From: Artemia franciscana | Lineage: Eukaryota > Arthropoda > Branchiopoda > Anostraca > Artemiidae | Assembly: GCF_032884065.1 (NCBI RefSeq) | Contig: NW_027062691.1 | Location: 583,918 to 647,917 of the forward strand | Reading direction: 5' to 3' | Length of the DNA: 64,000 nucleotides | Shown here: positions 49,106 to 60,959 of the stretch, one piece after another | Layout: the number at the start of each line of letters is the position of its first letter | Numbering within the stretch: the first letter of the stretch is position 1 | Translations under genes and position numbers: made by a program | Notes under the pieces: model-generated | The model's database searches: none | Told to the model about the DNA's origin: nothing | Seen by the model: only the letters and a program-made list of their open reading frames with translations

Positions 49106-51430
49106 ATAAAATTAGAATTTTTTCGACAACGCTTCCAGAATAAAGGATCATTTTAGTGCATTTGGTTTCTACATCATAGGCAATGCAATAGCGCTGCCTA
49201 TGTAAGGAGCGATTTGGGCACAATGTATTATTATTTTTTTTTTTTGGTTTTAGACCAGGGCACTTCGTATCCATTGAGCTGTCGTAGAAACTTCGAAAAG
49301 AGCTCATACGGTTGTAAATAGAAAGAGCTAGTTCCCTTTTTAATAGCCAAAAGTGCTTAGAGGGCAACTAACCCCCCTCCCACGCCCACCATTTCTCCAA
49401 ACACATCCTAACAAGATTTTGAGATAGTTATTTTGTTCCTCGTAGTTTTTAGGTCCAGAAATTTTGTTTTGATGATGACCCCCCCCCCCTCACAGCCTTT
49501 AGGGCAAGGGTTGCAAGTTATACCCTGGGGGCATTTAAGGTTTATGTATAAAAGGGTGATTATATAAACTTCGGAGGGGGCTCATTGAATTCTTAATCAG
49601 AAGTTCTAGCGCCCTCTTCAAGATTCAGAGTTATCGGAGGGTGAATACCCCCTCCCTCATACACACCTCGTGTTTTACCGAAATGCATCTGACAAAAATT
49701 TTGAACTTCTAAAAATGGCTCATTCGATTGGACATTAAAGCGGCTAGTGTCCCTTTTAATAGTCGAATGTGATCTGAGGGCAACTAACCCCCCTCCCACG
49801 CCCACCATTTCCCCAAACATATACAATCAAAATTTTTATATATCTATTTTATTTAGCGTACTTAAGAGTTCCGGAAATTATTTCTTTGAGGATACCCTAC
49901 CCCTCCCGGTATTTTCCTGAAATGAGTTAGATTAAAAGTCTTTAGATGGTCGTTTGCTGTCGTAGAAACTTCTAAAAAGGTTCATTTGATCGGAAATTGA
50001 AGAGACAAGTGGCTCTTTTAATAGTCGAAAGTGATTAGAGGGCAACTAATACCCCTTCTACGCCCATCATTTCCCCAAACACATCCAATAAAATCTTTTA
50101 GATAGTGATTTTGTTCAGTCTAGTTAAAAGGTCCGGAAATTATGTCTTTAAGGATGACCCCCCCCCACACAGCCGTCAGGGCATAAGCTGTAAGTTATGC
50201 CTTTAGGGCATTTAAGTTGTTTTTTTTATTAAAAGGTTGGTCGTATAAACTTCGAAGGGGGCTCATTGGATTGCTTATCGGAAGTTCTAATACCCTTTTT
50301 AATATTCGAAGTGATCGGATGGTGGATATCCCCCTACCCCCTGACACCTCGTATTTTCCTGAAATGCATCTGATCCGTAAAAAGTTCAAAAAAGGCTTAT
50401 TCGATTGGAAATTGGAAGGGCCTTTTTTAATAGTGAAAACTGATTGGAGGGCAAGAAGCCCCCCCCCCCCCCACGCCCATCAATTCCGAAAATACATCTA
50501 ATCAAACTTTTGAGATAGCTATTTTGTTGAGCGTAGTTGAAAGGTCTGGAAATTATTTCTTTGAGGATGACAACATCCCCAGAGCCCTCAGCACAACGAT
50601 TGTAAGTTTTGCCCGAAAGGTATATAAGGTTCTTATGGTAAGGGTGATAGTATAAACTCCGGAGGGGGCTCATTGGATTGGACATCAGATGATTTAGTTC
50701 CCCTTTTAAGATTCAAAGTGATTGGGGGCACGGGCTTCCACCCCTCCCCTCCTTACGTTGTATTTTCCACAAATGCATCGGATAAAAATTTTGAAGTAGG
50801 GCTTTGTTCAAAAATAGTCCAAAGATCATATAATAAGGCCTTTGAGGTGGACAGAATCTCCCAGAGTCTGGGGGTAAGGGTTGTAAGTTGTTTCTTAGGG
50901 GCATATAAGGTTTTTATAGAAAGGGTGGTCGTGTGAACTTTAGAAGAGGCTAATTTGATTTTAAATGTACAGTTCTAGTTCCTTTTTAAGAGTCAAACAT
51001 GATGGAGAATAATCGGACCCCCTCCCTAACATCCTCTTTTCCCAAAACACATTAAGTTGAAATTGTGAGATAAGCATTTTGTTACCAATAGTCCAAAAAT
51101 CATATAGCTATGTCTTTAGTGTGGACACAATTCCCCAGAGCCCATTGGCAAGGATTGTAAGTTATGGACGGGGTATATAAGGTTTTTATGGAACGGATAG
51201 TCGTATAACTTTGGATTGGATGGAGCCTATTTGATTGGAAGTTGTAGTTGCCTTTTTAAGAGTCAAAAGTAAATAGAGAGCAATCCGCCTCTTCCCCCAA
51301 GCCCATCGTTCCCCAAAACATATTCGATCGAAATTTTAAGAGAGTTATTTGTTTACCCTTGTTGAAAGGTCCAGTAATTATGTCTGGGAATGTCAACCTC
51401 CCCACAGTCCTCAGGACAAGGGATGTAAGT
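49106..51430. repeat. R2: degenerate block repeats related to R1
   Basis: Blocks recur at irregular spacings of about 260-420 bases: GAGGGCAACTAACCCCCCTC-like words at 49360, 49780, 50038, 50450 and 51270, followed by CACGCCCACCATTTCCCC, AATTATGTCTTTGAGGATGA-like words, a C8-C10 tract, CAGGGCAAGGGTTGTAAGTT-like words and GAGGGGGCTCATTGGATTG. The order and many words match the R1 interior. No coding capacity. Confidence 0.7.
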
Positions 51431-53557
51431 TAGGCAATTCGTTCAAAATTTACACCTATTATATATTATTGAGAAAGGTATGCATGTTTAAGCTTTACTT
51501 TCCAAGAAGACGAAGGGTCTTCAGGTGAGACTTTCAGAGAATTTTGAGAGGGGTTTTGAAGTATTTCAAAACGCATTATGCGTATACGGACTCTCAAAAG
51601 GGTGAAACACGGGAATAACTGAGTATACTAATTTGGAAAAGTCAGGAGATAATAAGGGAGATGATCAAAAGGGTAATATTTGTATGCTACCAATACTACT
51701 ACAACTATCACCACTGCTACTACCACAGTACTCCATTTACAGTATTAAGAGTAAATTTGAACTAAATCAAAAGAGGGTATGTCCATGCACCTTGTCAAAA
51801 TAATGTCTCTTAAGAATTGATTTGTGTATTAAGTTGGAACTTTCAGAGAATACTTAAAGGGGAAAATGATCTCACCAAAAAGGACTATGTGCACACTACG
51901 TTAATACTACTGCTATTGCTACATTTACTACTGCTACTACTACTTCTATTGTATCTACGTGTACGGCTATGAGCATTGAAATGAAAATTTCAAGAAGTAT
52001 ATGAACATACAGGTTATCAAAAGAACTTATCAGCAATGTCATAGCGATGGCTAATTTTATTAAGTTGAAACTTCTCGGACTTGATGCGAGGGATGTTTTA
52101 CTGACCAAACGGCAGTAGGTTAATCTACTGCTGCTAGTAATAGTACCTCTATTCAATACTATTCCTAGTAATATCAATATTACTATTGTGACTAATTTTA
52201 CAGCTATTCCTATTGGTACTTAGTTGAAATTTTCAAGAAGTTTTGAGAGGGAAGATGAACTGAATCAGAACAGGCCCTCTAAGTGCAGTTTGTCAAAAGG
52301 GTGTAGCAGCAATACCTTAGGAACATTTTGGGGTATGAAGTTGAAACTAACAGTGCTTTTTTGGGGGATGTTGAACTAACCAAAAGAAAATATTTGCATA
52401 CTAATGCCACTGTTTCCGCTCACACTACTGCTACTGTTACTATTATTACTACTTCTATTACTACTACTGCCACTAAAGACTAGGTTACTAAAATTAATTT
52501 TACTACTACTACTACTGCTATTAAAACTAAGGAAATTAAGGTGAAAAATTTAGGATATATAGAAACTGTATGGAACTAAGTCGAAACACACTATGCCTAC
52601 ACAGGTTGTCAAGCAGTCGCGTCAGAAACGGTTGATGGTATGTATTAAGCTGAAACTTTCAGCGTGTATTCAAGGGGGTGTTGGAGAAACCAAAGGTGCT
52701 ATGTGCATACTGCTACTAATATTTTTACAAATATTGCTACTTTGCAAGATAAGGATGTAATGTGAAGCTTTTAAGGAATATTTAGGCGTATGTTGAACTA
52801 AATCAAAGCAAACTATGAGCATATGGACTTTCAAAAGGTAGCAAAGCAATATCTGAGGAGCAACTTGTATTATTTTAAGGGTAAGTTGTGTGGGACTTTG
52901 AGCCAGCCACTCTGTGTATACTTTTAATACTACTACTAGAGTTACTGTAAGGGTGTTAAGGGTGCTAAAAGTGTTAAGATGTAACTTGTAGGGAACGTTT
53001 AGGAGAACGTGTAGGGAACGTGTAAAAGAAAAGACCGTATGCTTGCAGGTTTTTAAAGGAACATATGAGCAATATCATAGGCAGCTACTACTATATAATA
53101 TCTAGAAATATCATTGAAACTTTTAAAAGAACTAATTTGATGCTAAATTAAAATTTTTGGTGCCTTTTTTTAGAAGAGATTGGAGGGCAAGTTGCCCTTC
53201 TCTCAGACCCATTCATTTTCCAAACGTATCCAGTCAAAATTTTGAGACATTCGTTTTGTTCAGCATGGTAGAAAGGTCCAGCCACTATGTCCTTAGAGAT
53301 AATTCGTCTATTATGCTTTAAAACCAAATGTTGCTTTAAGCTAAGTCAAAACTTTTGGGGTTACTACTACTGCAATTTCTACTCTTACAGTTTAAATAAA
53401 TTAAAATAGGGTAAGCGTATCCTGGTTGTTAAAGAGCATAGGTAGAATCTTTTTGGAATGATCTTAAGTTTATTTTTTCTGGTCAAATTCAGAAGCTATA
53501 AAATTTAATTAAAAGTTACAGTTTGTGTCAGGATTAATAATTGTTAAAAAAGTTTGT
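51431..53557. repeat. R2-linked repeats with ACT-rich patches
   Basis: Units of roughly 250-400 bases carry AAGTTGAAACTTTCAG-like words, TACACAGGTTGTCAAA-like words and short ACTACTACTGCTACT tracts (51700, 51895, 52130, 52420, 52500, 52930). The complementary arrangement occurs at 55650-56370. Confidence 0.6.
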
Positions 53558-55301
53558 CAAACAGTTCGTGGTAACGAACTGTAGTAAGGAGCGACCCGGC
53601 TCAATAGTAAACGAAACTCTAAAAAACGGAATTTCGATGCTAAAAGATATATCAAAAGAATCGGATTTTTATGCTGATTTTAAATATATAAGTTTCATCA
53701 AATTTAGTCTTTGTCATCAGAAGTTACGAGCCTGAGAAAATTTGCAGTATTTTAGAAAATAGGGGGTAACACCCCCTAAAAGTCATAGGATCTTAACGAA
53801 AATCGCACCATCGGATTCAGCGTATCAGAGAACCCTAAAGAAAAAATTTCAAGGTCCAATCTACAAAAATGTGGAATTTCGTATTTTTTGCCAGAAGACA
53901 AATCACGGGTGCGTGTTTATTTGTTTGTTTGTTTGTTTTTTTTTTTTCCAGGGGTCATCGTATCGACCAAGTGGTCCTAGAGTGTTGCAAGAGGGCTCAT
54001 TCTAACGGAAATGAGAAGTTCTAGTGCCCTTTTTAAGTGACCAAAAAATTGGAGGGCACCTAGGCCCCCTCCCACGCTCATTTTTTTACCAAAGTCAACG
54101 GATCAAAATTTTGAGATAGCCATTTTGTTCCACATAGTCTAAAATCATAATAACTATGTCTTTGGGGATGACTTATCCCCCACAGTCCCTGGGGGAGGGG
54201 CTGCAAGTTACAAACTTTGCCCAATGTTTACATACAGTAATGGTTACTGGGAAGTGTACCGACGTTATCAGGGGGATTTTTTTGGTTTGGGTGTGGGGTT
54301 CAGGGGAGGGGGCTATATGGGAGAATCTTTCCTTGGAGGAATATTTCATGGGGGAAGAGAAATTCAATGAAAAGGGCGCAGGACTTTCTAGCATTACTAT
54401 AAAAAAAACAAACAATGAAAATATAAACATGAAAAAGTTTTTTCAATTGAAAGTAACGAGAAGCATTAAAACTGAAAACGAACAGAGATTATTACGCATA
54501 TAAGGGGTTCTAAAAATACTTTAGCATAAAGAGCGAGGTATTTAGGAGGAGATAAATACTTCACTCTTTATGCTAAAATTTTTTTAAGTAACTTCAACTA
54601 TTTATTCTACGGCCTTTCTGATTCAGGGGTCATTCTTAAAGAATTGGGACAAAACAAGATTTAGTGTGAAGAGCGAGGTATTAACGAGGGGACCAACCCC
54701 CTCATATTTATAATAAAAATATAAGAATATAAAAGTTTGTTACGTAAGTTAATTCTTAAGTTGCGTATTTTTTTTTACTAATAAAAACGTTCGTTAAAAA
54801 TTAAAATATCTAGTTGCCTTTTTAAGTAACCGAAAAATTGGAAGACAACTAGGCCTCCTTCCCCACCCCTTATTTCTCAAAATCGTCTGATCAAAACTTA
54901 GAGAAAGCCATTTAGAAAAAAAAGAATTAATATGCAAATTTCATTTTAATAATTTATGTACGGAGAGCCAAAATCAGACACACATTAATTCAAAAACTTT
55001 CAGAAATTAAATAAAAAAAACAAGTTTTTTGAAATGAAAGTAAGGAGCGACATTAAAACTTAAAACGAACAGAAATTACTCCGTATATGAAAGGGGTTTT
55101 TTCTCCTCGACGCCCCGCTCCTTGCGCTAAAGTTTGATTCTTTCTCGCAACTCTACTTTTTAAAACAATAAAAAATTTTAGCGTAAGGAGCGGGGCGTCG
55201 AGGAGGAAAAACCCCTTTCATATACGGAGTAATTTCTGTTCGTTTTAAGTTTTAATGTCGCTCCTTACTTTCATTTCAAAAAACTTGTTTTTTTTATTTA
55301 A
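53558..55301 (+). repeat. R1 repeat, full length, ending in a long hairpin
   Basis: It starts CAAACAGTTCGTGGTAACGA at 53558 and ends with the long palindrome at 55007-55301. It is the best preserved copy. No conserved protein frame; target duplication not clear. Confidence 0.85.
55007..55301. repeat. 295-bp near-perfect palindrome at the R1 3' end
   Basis: The left arm (55007-about 55134) and right arm (about 55174-55301) are reverse complements with about three mismatches in 128 positions, around a ~40-base centre. The outer ends pair TTAAATAAAAAAAACAAG with its complement. The inner words GCTCCTTGCGCTAAAG and CTTTAGC-side complement differ by one G-T wobble-type change. Confidence 0.9.
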
Positions 55302-56375
55302 TCCAACATACAAATAGCAACCCGTCCTATGGAGTCTTATAGGAAAAACTGAAAAGATGTAAAATATTATTTGATCCTTGAAAAAGACTGTCAATAAAAC
55401 ACAATAAAAAAAAACAATTATTAATTAAAAAAAAACTTTTATACATAACAAGTTTTTCAAAGAAAAGTAAATAGCTCCATTAAACCAAGAATGTGCAAAA
55501 ATAAAGTCGAATAATCCTCCAAGCGTAAAACTTTCAGGATCACTTTCAATAAATAAATGAAACTCAAAACGAAAAGAAATTACAATAAACAGCCGAGTCA
55601 AACTCAAAACAAGCAAAGATTAACATGAGTAAGGCTGATAATCCCCATCCCTTCTCAAGACTGGAGTATAATTTGCACTCTACTACGCATGTGGGCATAG
55701 TGTGTTTCGACTTATTTCAATACAGTTACAATATTGATCAAAGTTTTTTGCCTTAATACCCTTAGGTTTATTAGCAGTAGTAGTAGCACCAGTAGTTATA
55801 GTAGTAGCAGTGGGAATAGAGTTAATAGTGTTAGCTTTAGTAGCAGTAGTATTAGTATTAGCAGCAATAATAATAGTAGTTGTAGGAGTAGAAGCTGTTG
55901 TATTATAATGTAAATATTGTCTTTAAGTTAGTTCAACATCCCCCACAACAAGCGTTGTAAGTTTTTGTTTCACACACGAAACTGTTCCTAGGATATTGCT
56001 GATATGCCTTTTGACAACCTGCATACGGATGGCAGGCTTTCATCCGTACAACAGAGATTTTCAAAAATATTCTCTGAAGATTTCACCTTCATACCCTTAG
56101 GTACAGTTGTGATAGTAGTCACAGCAGTAGTATAACTACTCAACTTAATATAATTAGCCATTCCTATGATATTGTCGATTTGCTCTTTTGATAATCCGTA
56201 TATTCATATAATTGTTGAAATTTTCATCCTAATGCTCTTAACCTTACAAGTAGTTGCGATAGAAGTAGTAGCTGGAGCAATAGTAATAGTAGTAGTAGAA
56301 CTAGTAAATGTAGCAGTAGCAGTAGTATTAGTAGTAGTGTGCACACGCATAGTGATAGAAGATAGTGTCTGAACA
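55302..56375 (-). repeat. R2-linked ACT/AGT repeats in reverse orientation
   Basis: From about 55650 the complement of the 51.4-53.5 kb units is seen: GGGCATAGTGTGTTTCGACT, AGTAGTAGTAGCACCAGTAG-type tracts and TTTTGACAACCTGCATACGG. 55302-55650 is A-rich with nothing recognised. Confidence 0.55.
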
Positions 56376-57756
56376 TGGATTTTGAAATGAAGATTTTGGA
56401 TTTGCCAAGGACTGAAAAAGAGGCAATTATATTTTTCCAGGATAAGGGGTTGTTGCCCACAACAAAACAGTGCGTCAATAGACACAACATGACTTTATAC
56501 TCTTACGAGAAGGAACATTTTTGGAAGTGTAACAATAGGCCATGTTTGAAAAAGTCTATTTGCGTGTAAATATGTGGTTTGCTGACAGTAAAATACCATT
56601 TATATGGTAATTTTACAATTTTCCTAATAAAGTATTATATTTTCATCATATTTTGATTTATTTATTAGATTTATTAAAATTTGGGCTATATATTTGCTCA
56701 TTAGGGGGGTGGGGTGCACAATATCAAATGCTTAACATAACCTAACACCTCTAAATATAACATATTTAATTAAACTGTACCTGTGTCGTAATTTGTTTCA
56801 CGAAAGAAATTAGCTTCATTAATTGAGTGTGTTCTGAATAATGCACAAGTACCCACGCTTCTTTCTGCCTCTTGATAGATATTGACTATTCATCCCGTGC
56901 TTAACATTTTTCAGGGTTAATTGGCACGCGATACTTTTCTTGAGCTTGATCAAATGTTCAGTATAAAATTTTATGTTTTATTCTTATATTCTACAACATA
57001 GCCTTTTATGTTGTAATACATACGGAAATACATTTTTTTTTATATTTGTTCTTGCAAGTTTAAACCTCTTCACCTTTTGTACTTGTAATGTAGGACGTTA
57101 TATCTTTTTTATTCAGGTTATTTGAGATAATATGTTGTTTGGAATGTGTATGAACAGTAAATGTAATAAACGTGTAGCAGCTTATTCTTGTCTGCCGTCA
57201 CAGTTTTTTTTTACAAGCCATTTAGTTTTCATATATAAGAGAAATTAAGTTTTTTAGTGGATTATTTCATTAGCTATTGTAACTGTTTAGCCGACGCGGA
57301 GGGGGGGAGAGGATCGCTTGGTTCCTAGGGGGCACACATTTCTCTTCAGGAGCTGTCGACCATAATATTAAAATCTCAATGTCAAGCCCCATGACATTTT
57401 ACACATTTTTAAAGGATTATCTTAAATTCGGTATCTTTTTCCCAGACCTGTAACAAACCTGTAATATTTTACTGGTTTTGGGCCTACAAGGAAAGAAGAA
57501 TTTTGTTTCTTTTTTTTCTTTTAGAAATGCTCAAGTAATAGAACAAGTGAAATCGTCTATTGCTACTAACAGTTTCCACGTAAAGTTTCATATACGAAGA
57601 AATCAGTAAAGGTAAAAAATAGTCATACCGATTTATAAAAAAAAGAAAAAAAAGAAAATATTTTACCTAACATATTTCAAAAGCATTTGAAGTGCAGTGT
57701 CATGTAGTGATGTGTATGTAAAGACATTCTGTTTACCAGCTCTCTTTTGTTTACAG
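56376..57756. other. Probable intron or upstream region of the orphan exon
   Basis: There is no coding frame with a motif. A 64-codon frame at 56375-56569 (Cys/Lys-containing, CNNRPCLKKSICV end) is unrecognised. The region ends in TCTCTTTTGTTTACAG, a good splice acceptor. Confidence 0.45.
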
Positions 57757-57815
57757 GAATAAATTTCGTTTCATATCAAGATGCGTTGTATTGTCTGCTT
57801 TGAAGAGACACAGGC
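57757..57815 (+). promoter_or_regulatory. 5' leader with a uORF overlapping the main start
   Basis: After the acceptor at 57756, an ATG at 57781 opens a 19-codon frame (MRCIVCFEETQAWLNKEKV) that ends at 57838-57840, overlapping the main ATG (57816) in another frame. An in-frame TGA at 57801-57803 precedes the main ATG and supports 57816 as the start. If the exon leader is as inferred, ribosomes would meet the uORF first. Confidence 0.4.
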
Positions 57816-59813
57816 ATGGTTGAACAAAGAAAAAGTTTAAAAATTTCACTCACAGACTCTGAGTTTGAAGACGCTATTGAACAACTTTTCCCTCGTTGTA
57901 AGCCAAAAATAGCAAATAGTGTTAATTTAAGGGGATCTAACATTCTCCCTACTGCTGGTGATTTTGTGCATTCTGGACCAAGACAACTGCATGATAAAAC
58001 CTGTCAGCATTACCAAGAGTCTGCAGCATCGCCTTTAGAAGCTAGACGTATTGGAAGGAGAATGAGGCCGAAGTCGTCTAGACCCCGAATAGATAGAAGA
58101 TTTATTGATAGACATAGACGTGCAAATAGACTCACACGACTGAGAGATCTTCAGGTCATCAATTCCCCCAATGAACGATATCATCGTCCTCTTTCCTGGG
58201 ATGGCTCAGAGAGTGTTGATTCTGTAGAATTTCAGAAGTTTTCTCCTAATGATGATAGATTCCCTTCTCGTGCGAGGAATCATGCGTGTGGAACTGTGAT
58301 ATATGATGATATTAGTGAGAATAAATTTAGAGAAACTGATAGTGATGATGAAAGTGAATGTCAGCCATATGCTCGACGATTCAATCGAAGATCTCTTGGG
58401 TTATTAAAGAGTTTTTCCTCCGAAGAAATTTCATCACTCAGTGAAAGTGGTGGTTTGACCAGTCAAACTCAGAGTGAAGCAGGTACTCCTGTTCGCAATA
58501 GAAATTCAAAAGATAAACAAAAAATAGTTCAGTATGATAAGTCACCTCGTAGATATGGGGCTAGAACTGAGACTAACGGGATTACAGCTGAGGATGTGAG
58601 TAGCCCGGAATACCTCACAAATGGACGAGCCTACGAAACTAGTCCCGAATATATCCCAGTCAAAAACTTCAAACCTGGTTTCGCCAAAAGGATAGAATCC
58701 AATAGTAACCCACCGAAAATTAATAGTAATACTATAGATCTTAATGATTTTGAACAACCTGAAGAGGTTATCCAGATACAAAATAAAGCTGATGGATCTT
58801 ATAGCTTGTTTCAGTTTTCGACGAGCTATCCTCAAGAAAATCTAAGTCCTTGCGAGCTATTGGAAAATCCATCCCTTGAAACATGTGAGGATGAGTTCGT
58901 TGAAAAAGAGGCTAAGAACCGACTAGGAAATTCATATGTTGCAAGGAGGCTTGCAGAGCCTGTCCTGGAAGAACAGGCCGAATCAATTAGCCTCAGTGAA
59001 GAACCCTATGTATGTGATGTTGAAAACAATCCGCCTCAACCCCAACCAAAAATCACCAAAGAACGTGATTTACCAGTTAGACAAATGTATCCATATCCCG
59101 ATTCATCTGATTTTGATTCTGAGGTTGAAGTAGAAAGCGATTCAGGTCGATTTCTTGAAAGAAAATTAACAACTGAAGTCAATGACACAAAGCCAGTTGA
59201 TGCTTCGGAAATTGCTACGAATAACATTGGTAACAATTCTGAAACTAAAAGACAAACTCTACAGAGAAAAGAAGAACAACCACAACTAGATCCATTAATC
59301 GATCGACAGATGCAGGCTATAGAAGAGACATTGCTAAGAACCTCGATCTTTGATTCTTCTGCCAGATCTCAGAGTGAGCCAAACAAACCAGAGCCAAAAC
59401 CCTCATTAGCCACATTACGTGCTATGTCACAGCCAACATCTGAGCCTGCAGTTTTGTCACCGACAATTACTATGACAGCTTTGCCTGTTCAAAATTGTGG
59501 ATCTATGCCTTCTACCTATATTGGCCCCCCTGCCACTCTGAGGCCAACAAAGCCGATTTTTCTACCACCGATTGCAAATGGACAGCTTCGTGCAAGTTTC
59601 AATCCTTTCAATACCCAACTAGGGCAAGGGGTCCCGATTTTCCCCCCTGCTTTGCAAGCTGACCCTCGTGCTGTTTCTGTTAAGCCAGATTATACAAAAC
59701 AAGTTGAACAGTTCTTGAAGAGTCAAAGTTTGGCCAAAGATCTTGATAATCAGCCTAGTTTGAGTCAGGATGAGAATTTGATTGGTGAGATTTGTAAATT
59801 ATTTTCTTGTTAA
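57816..59813 (+). CDS. Unrecognised disordered protein, probably one large exon
   Basis: A 665-codon open frame, not recognised. The sequence is polar and low in hydrophobics, without signal peptide or membrane helix. Residues 77-110 are Arg-rich (RRIGRRMRPKSSRPRIDRR onward). About 165-215 is acidic/Ser-rich (TDSDDESECQ, SFSSEEISSLSESG) and looks like phosphorylation substrate. About 500-630 is Pro-rich with EPNKPEPKPS, PPATLRPTKPIFLPP and VPIFPPALQADP. A short helix-prone piece (YTKQVEQFLKSQSLAKDL) lies near the end. TTTGTTTACAG precedes it at 57756, and G-GTGAGA at 59784-59789 is a good splice donor, so the last eight codons (EICKLFSC) may be intron. If joined to the acceptor TTTGTTTCAG at 59831, translation would end after about seven other residues. 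It may be part of a larger gene on the plus strand. Confidence 0.65.
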   Translation: MVEQRKSLKISLTDSEFEDAIEQLFPRCKPKIANSVNLRGSNILPTAGDFVHSGPRQLHDKTCQHYQESAASPLEARRIGRRMRPKSSRPRIDRRFIDRHRRANRLTRLRDLQVINSPNERYHRPLSWDGSESVDSVEFQKFSPNDDRFPSRARNHACGTVIYDDISENKFRETDSDDESECQPYARRFNRRSLGLLKSFSSEEISSLSESGGLTSQTQSEAGTPVRNRNSKDKQKIVQYDKSPRRYGARTETNGITAEDVSSPEYLTNGRAYETSPEYIPVKNFKPGFAKRIESNSNPPKINSNTIDLNDFEQPEEVIQIQNKADGSYSLFQFSTSYPQENLSPCELLENPSLETCEDEFVEKEAKNRLGNSYVARRLAEPVLEEQAESISLSEEPYVCDVENNPPQPQPKITKERDLPVRQMYPYPDSSDFDSEVEVESDSGRFLERKLTTEVNDTKPVDASEIATNNIGNNSETKRQTLQRKEEQPQLDPLIDRQMQAIEETLLRTSIFDSSARSQSEPNKPEPKPSLATLRAMSQPTSEPAVLSPTITMTALPVQNCGSMPSTYIGPPATLRPTKPIFLPPIANGQLRASFNPFNTQLGQGVPIFPPALQADPRAVSVKPDYTKQVEQFLKSQSLAKDLDNQPSLSQDENLIGEICKLFSC

Positions 59814-60669
59814 TAATTGTCTTTGTTTCAGTTTGGAATCCACCCCGCCTTTAGAAAATGTAAACAAAAAAAGTATACTTTTAGTCTCCTTCTACTTCTT
59901 GTTCCAGTGGAATCAGGGAAAATCGTTTAGAAGGGAAACTGAAAAGGAAAAAAAACCTTTAAGGCCAAAAATAGGCTTTTTCTACTGTTATAACTTGTTG
60001 CTATGGGGATATTTGCACGCACGAAAATCGAGATTTTTGTGAAAACCTAGTAAATTCCTCGAAACTGAACAAACAGTATTAAATCGCGTAATCACACCAG
60101 GAGAATGGCATATGCCTCCTTCTAAATACAATTCTGATATTTTTATTTTATTGCTTAGGTCATACTTGATGCTTGAACACACCCCCACAACCCACAAGAA
60201 TTTTCAGTACATTTGATAGCGAATTAATGTGTGAATATCTGAGCAGAAAGTGATATTTTGTAAAGAACGGAAACACCACCCCCCTTATTTTAATGAATTC
60301 TGAATTGAATATTTAACTTTGTTTCAGCCTTTGTTCGTTTGAGTCAATAAAATGTATTTGTAATTTTTAAAATGAAACATTAAATTGAACATTAAAAAAT
60401 AATAATTCACATTTGGCAATCCTAATTTGAAATTATAACTTTGAAAATATAATGGAATTAAATCAATTTGGCTTAAACATTCAAAAGCGTTTAATTGGAT
60501 GGTTGTATTTGCTGGAAGTGTTTTGAGTATTGGTTGGCTATTCATTATTTAGGGTGTTTTGTTTGTTCAAAAAAAGTGATCCTTTTAAAGAAGACGCACC
60601 GAGAGCAAATCGCCTCGGACAGATTGAAGACTACTGTCTTAAAGGATCCTTAAAATTTTGGATGAAAAC
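59814..60669. other. Downstream of the orphan exon, no gene recognised
   Basis: Acceptor-like TTGTCTTTGTTTCAG ends at 59831 and AACTTTGTTTCAG at about 60328. The exons these would open hold only short frames. The 86-codon frame at 59782-60042 has no motif. Confidence 0.4.
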
Positions 60670-60951
60670 CAGGGATGTGGAGTCGGTTAAAGTTATAACG
60701 GACTCCGACTCCAGGCATTTTCAATATAACGACTCCATCTTCGACTTCATTTAGCAGAAATTTACCAAAACTTCGACTCCACGACTCCGACTCCACATCT
60801 CTATTTTAAAGCTAATTTAACTAGATTTTTCAAGCTATAACCGACTCCAACTCTGACTCCTGACATTTTTGATATACTGACTCCAACTCCGACTCTATTC
60901 AGCAAAATTTGATTAAAACTCCGATTCCACGATTCTCATTCCACAGCCCTA
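60670..60951. mobile_element. hAT-like MITE with GACTCC repeats
   Basis: The 282-bp element begins CAGGGATGTGGAGTCGG and ends with GATTCTCATTCCACAGCCCTA, the imperfect inverted complement. The interior is rich in CCGACTCC/GACTCCA words and holds an additional inner end (CCGACTCCACATCTCT at 60787). Flanks ATGAAAAC (60662-60669) and GTCAAAAC (60952-60959) match at six of eight positions, as for an old 8-bp hAT target duplication. No transposase. Confidence 0.65.
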
Positions 60952-60959
60952 GTCAAAAC

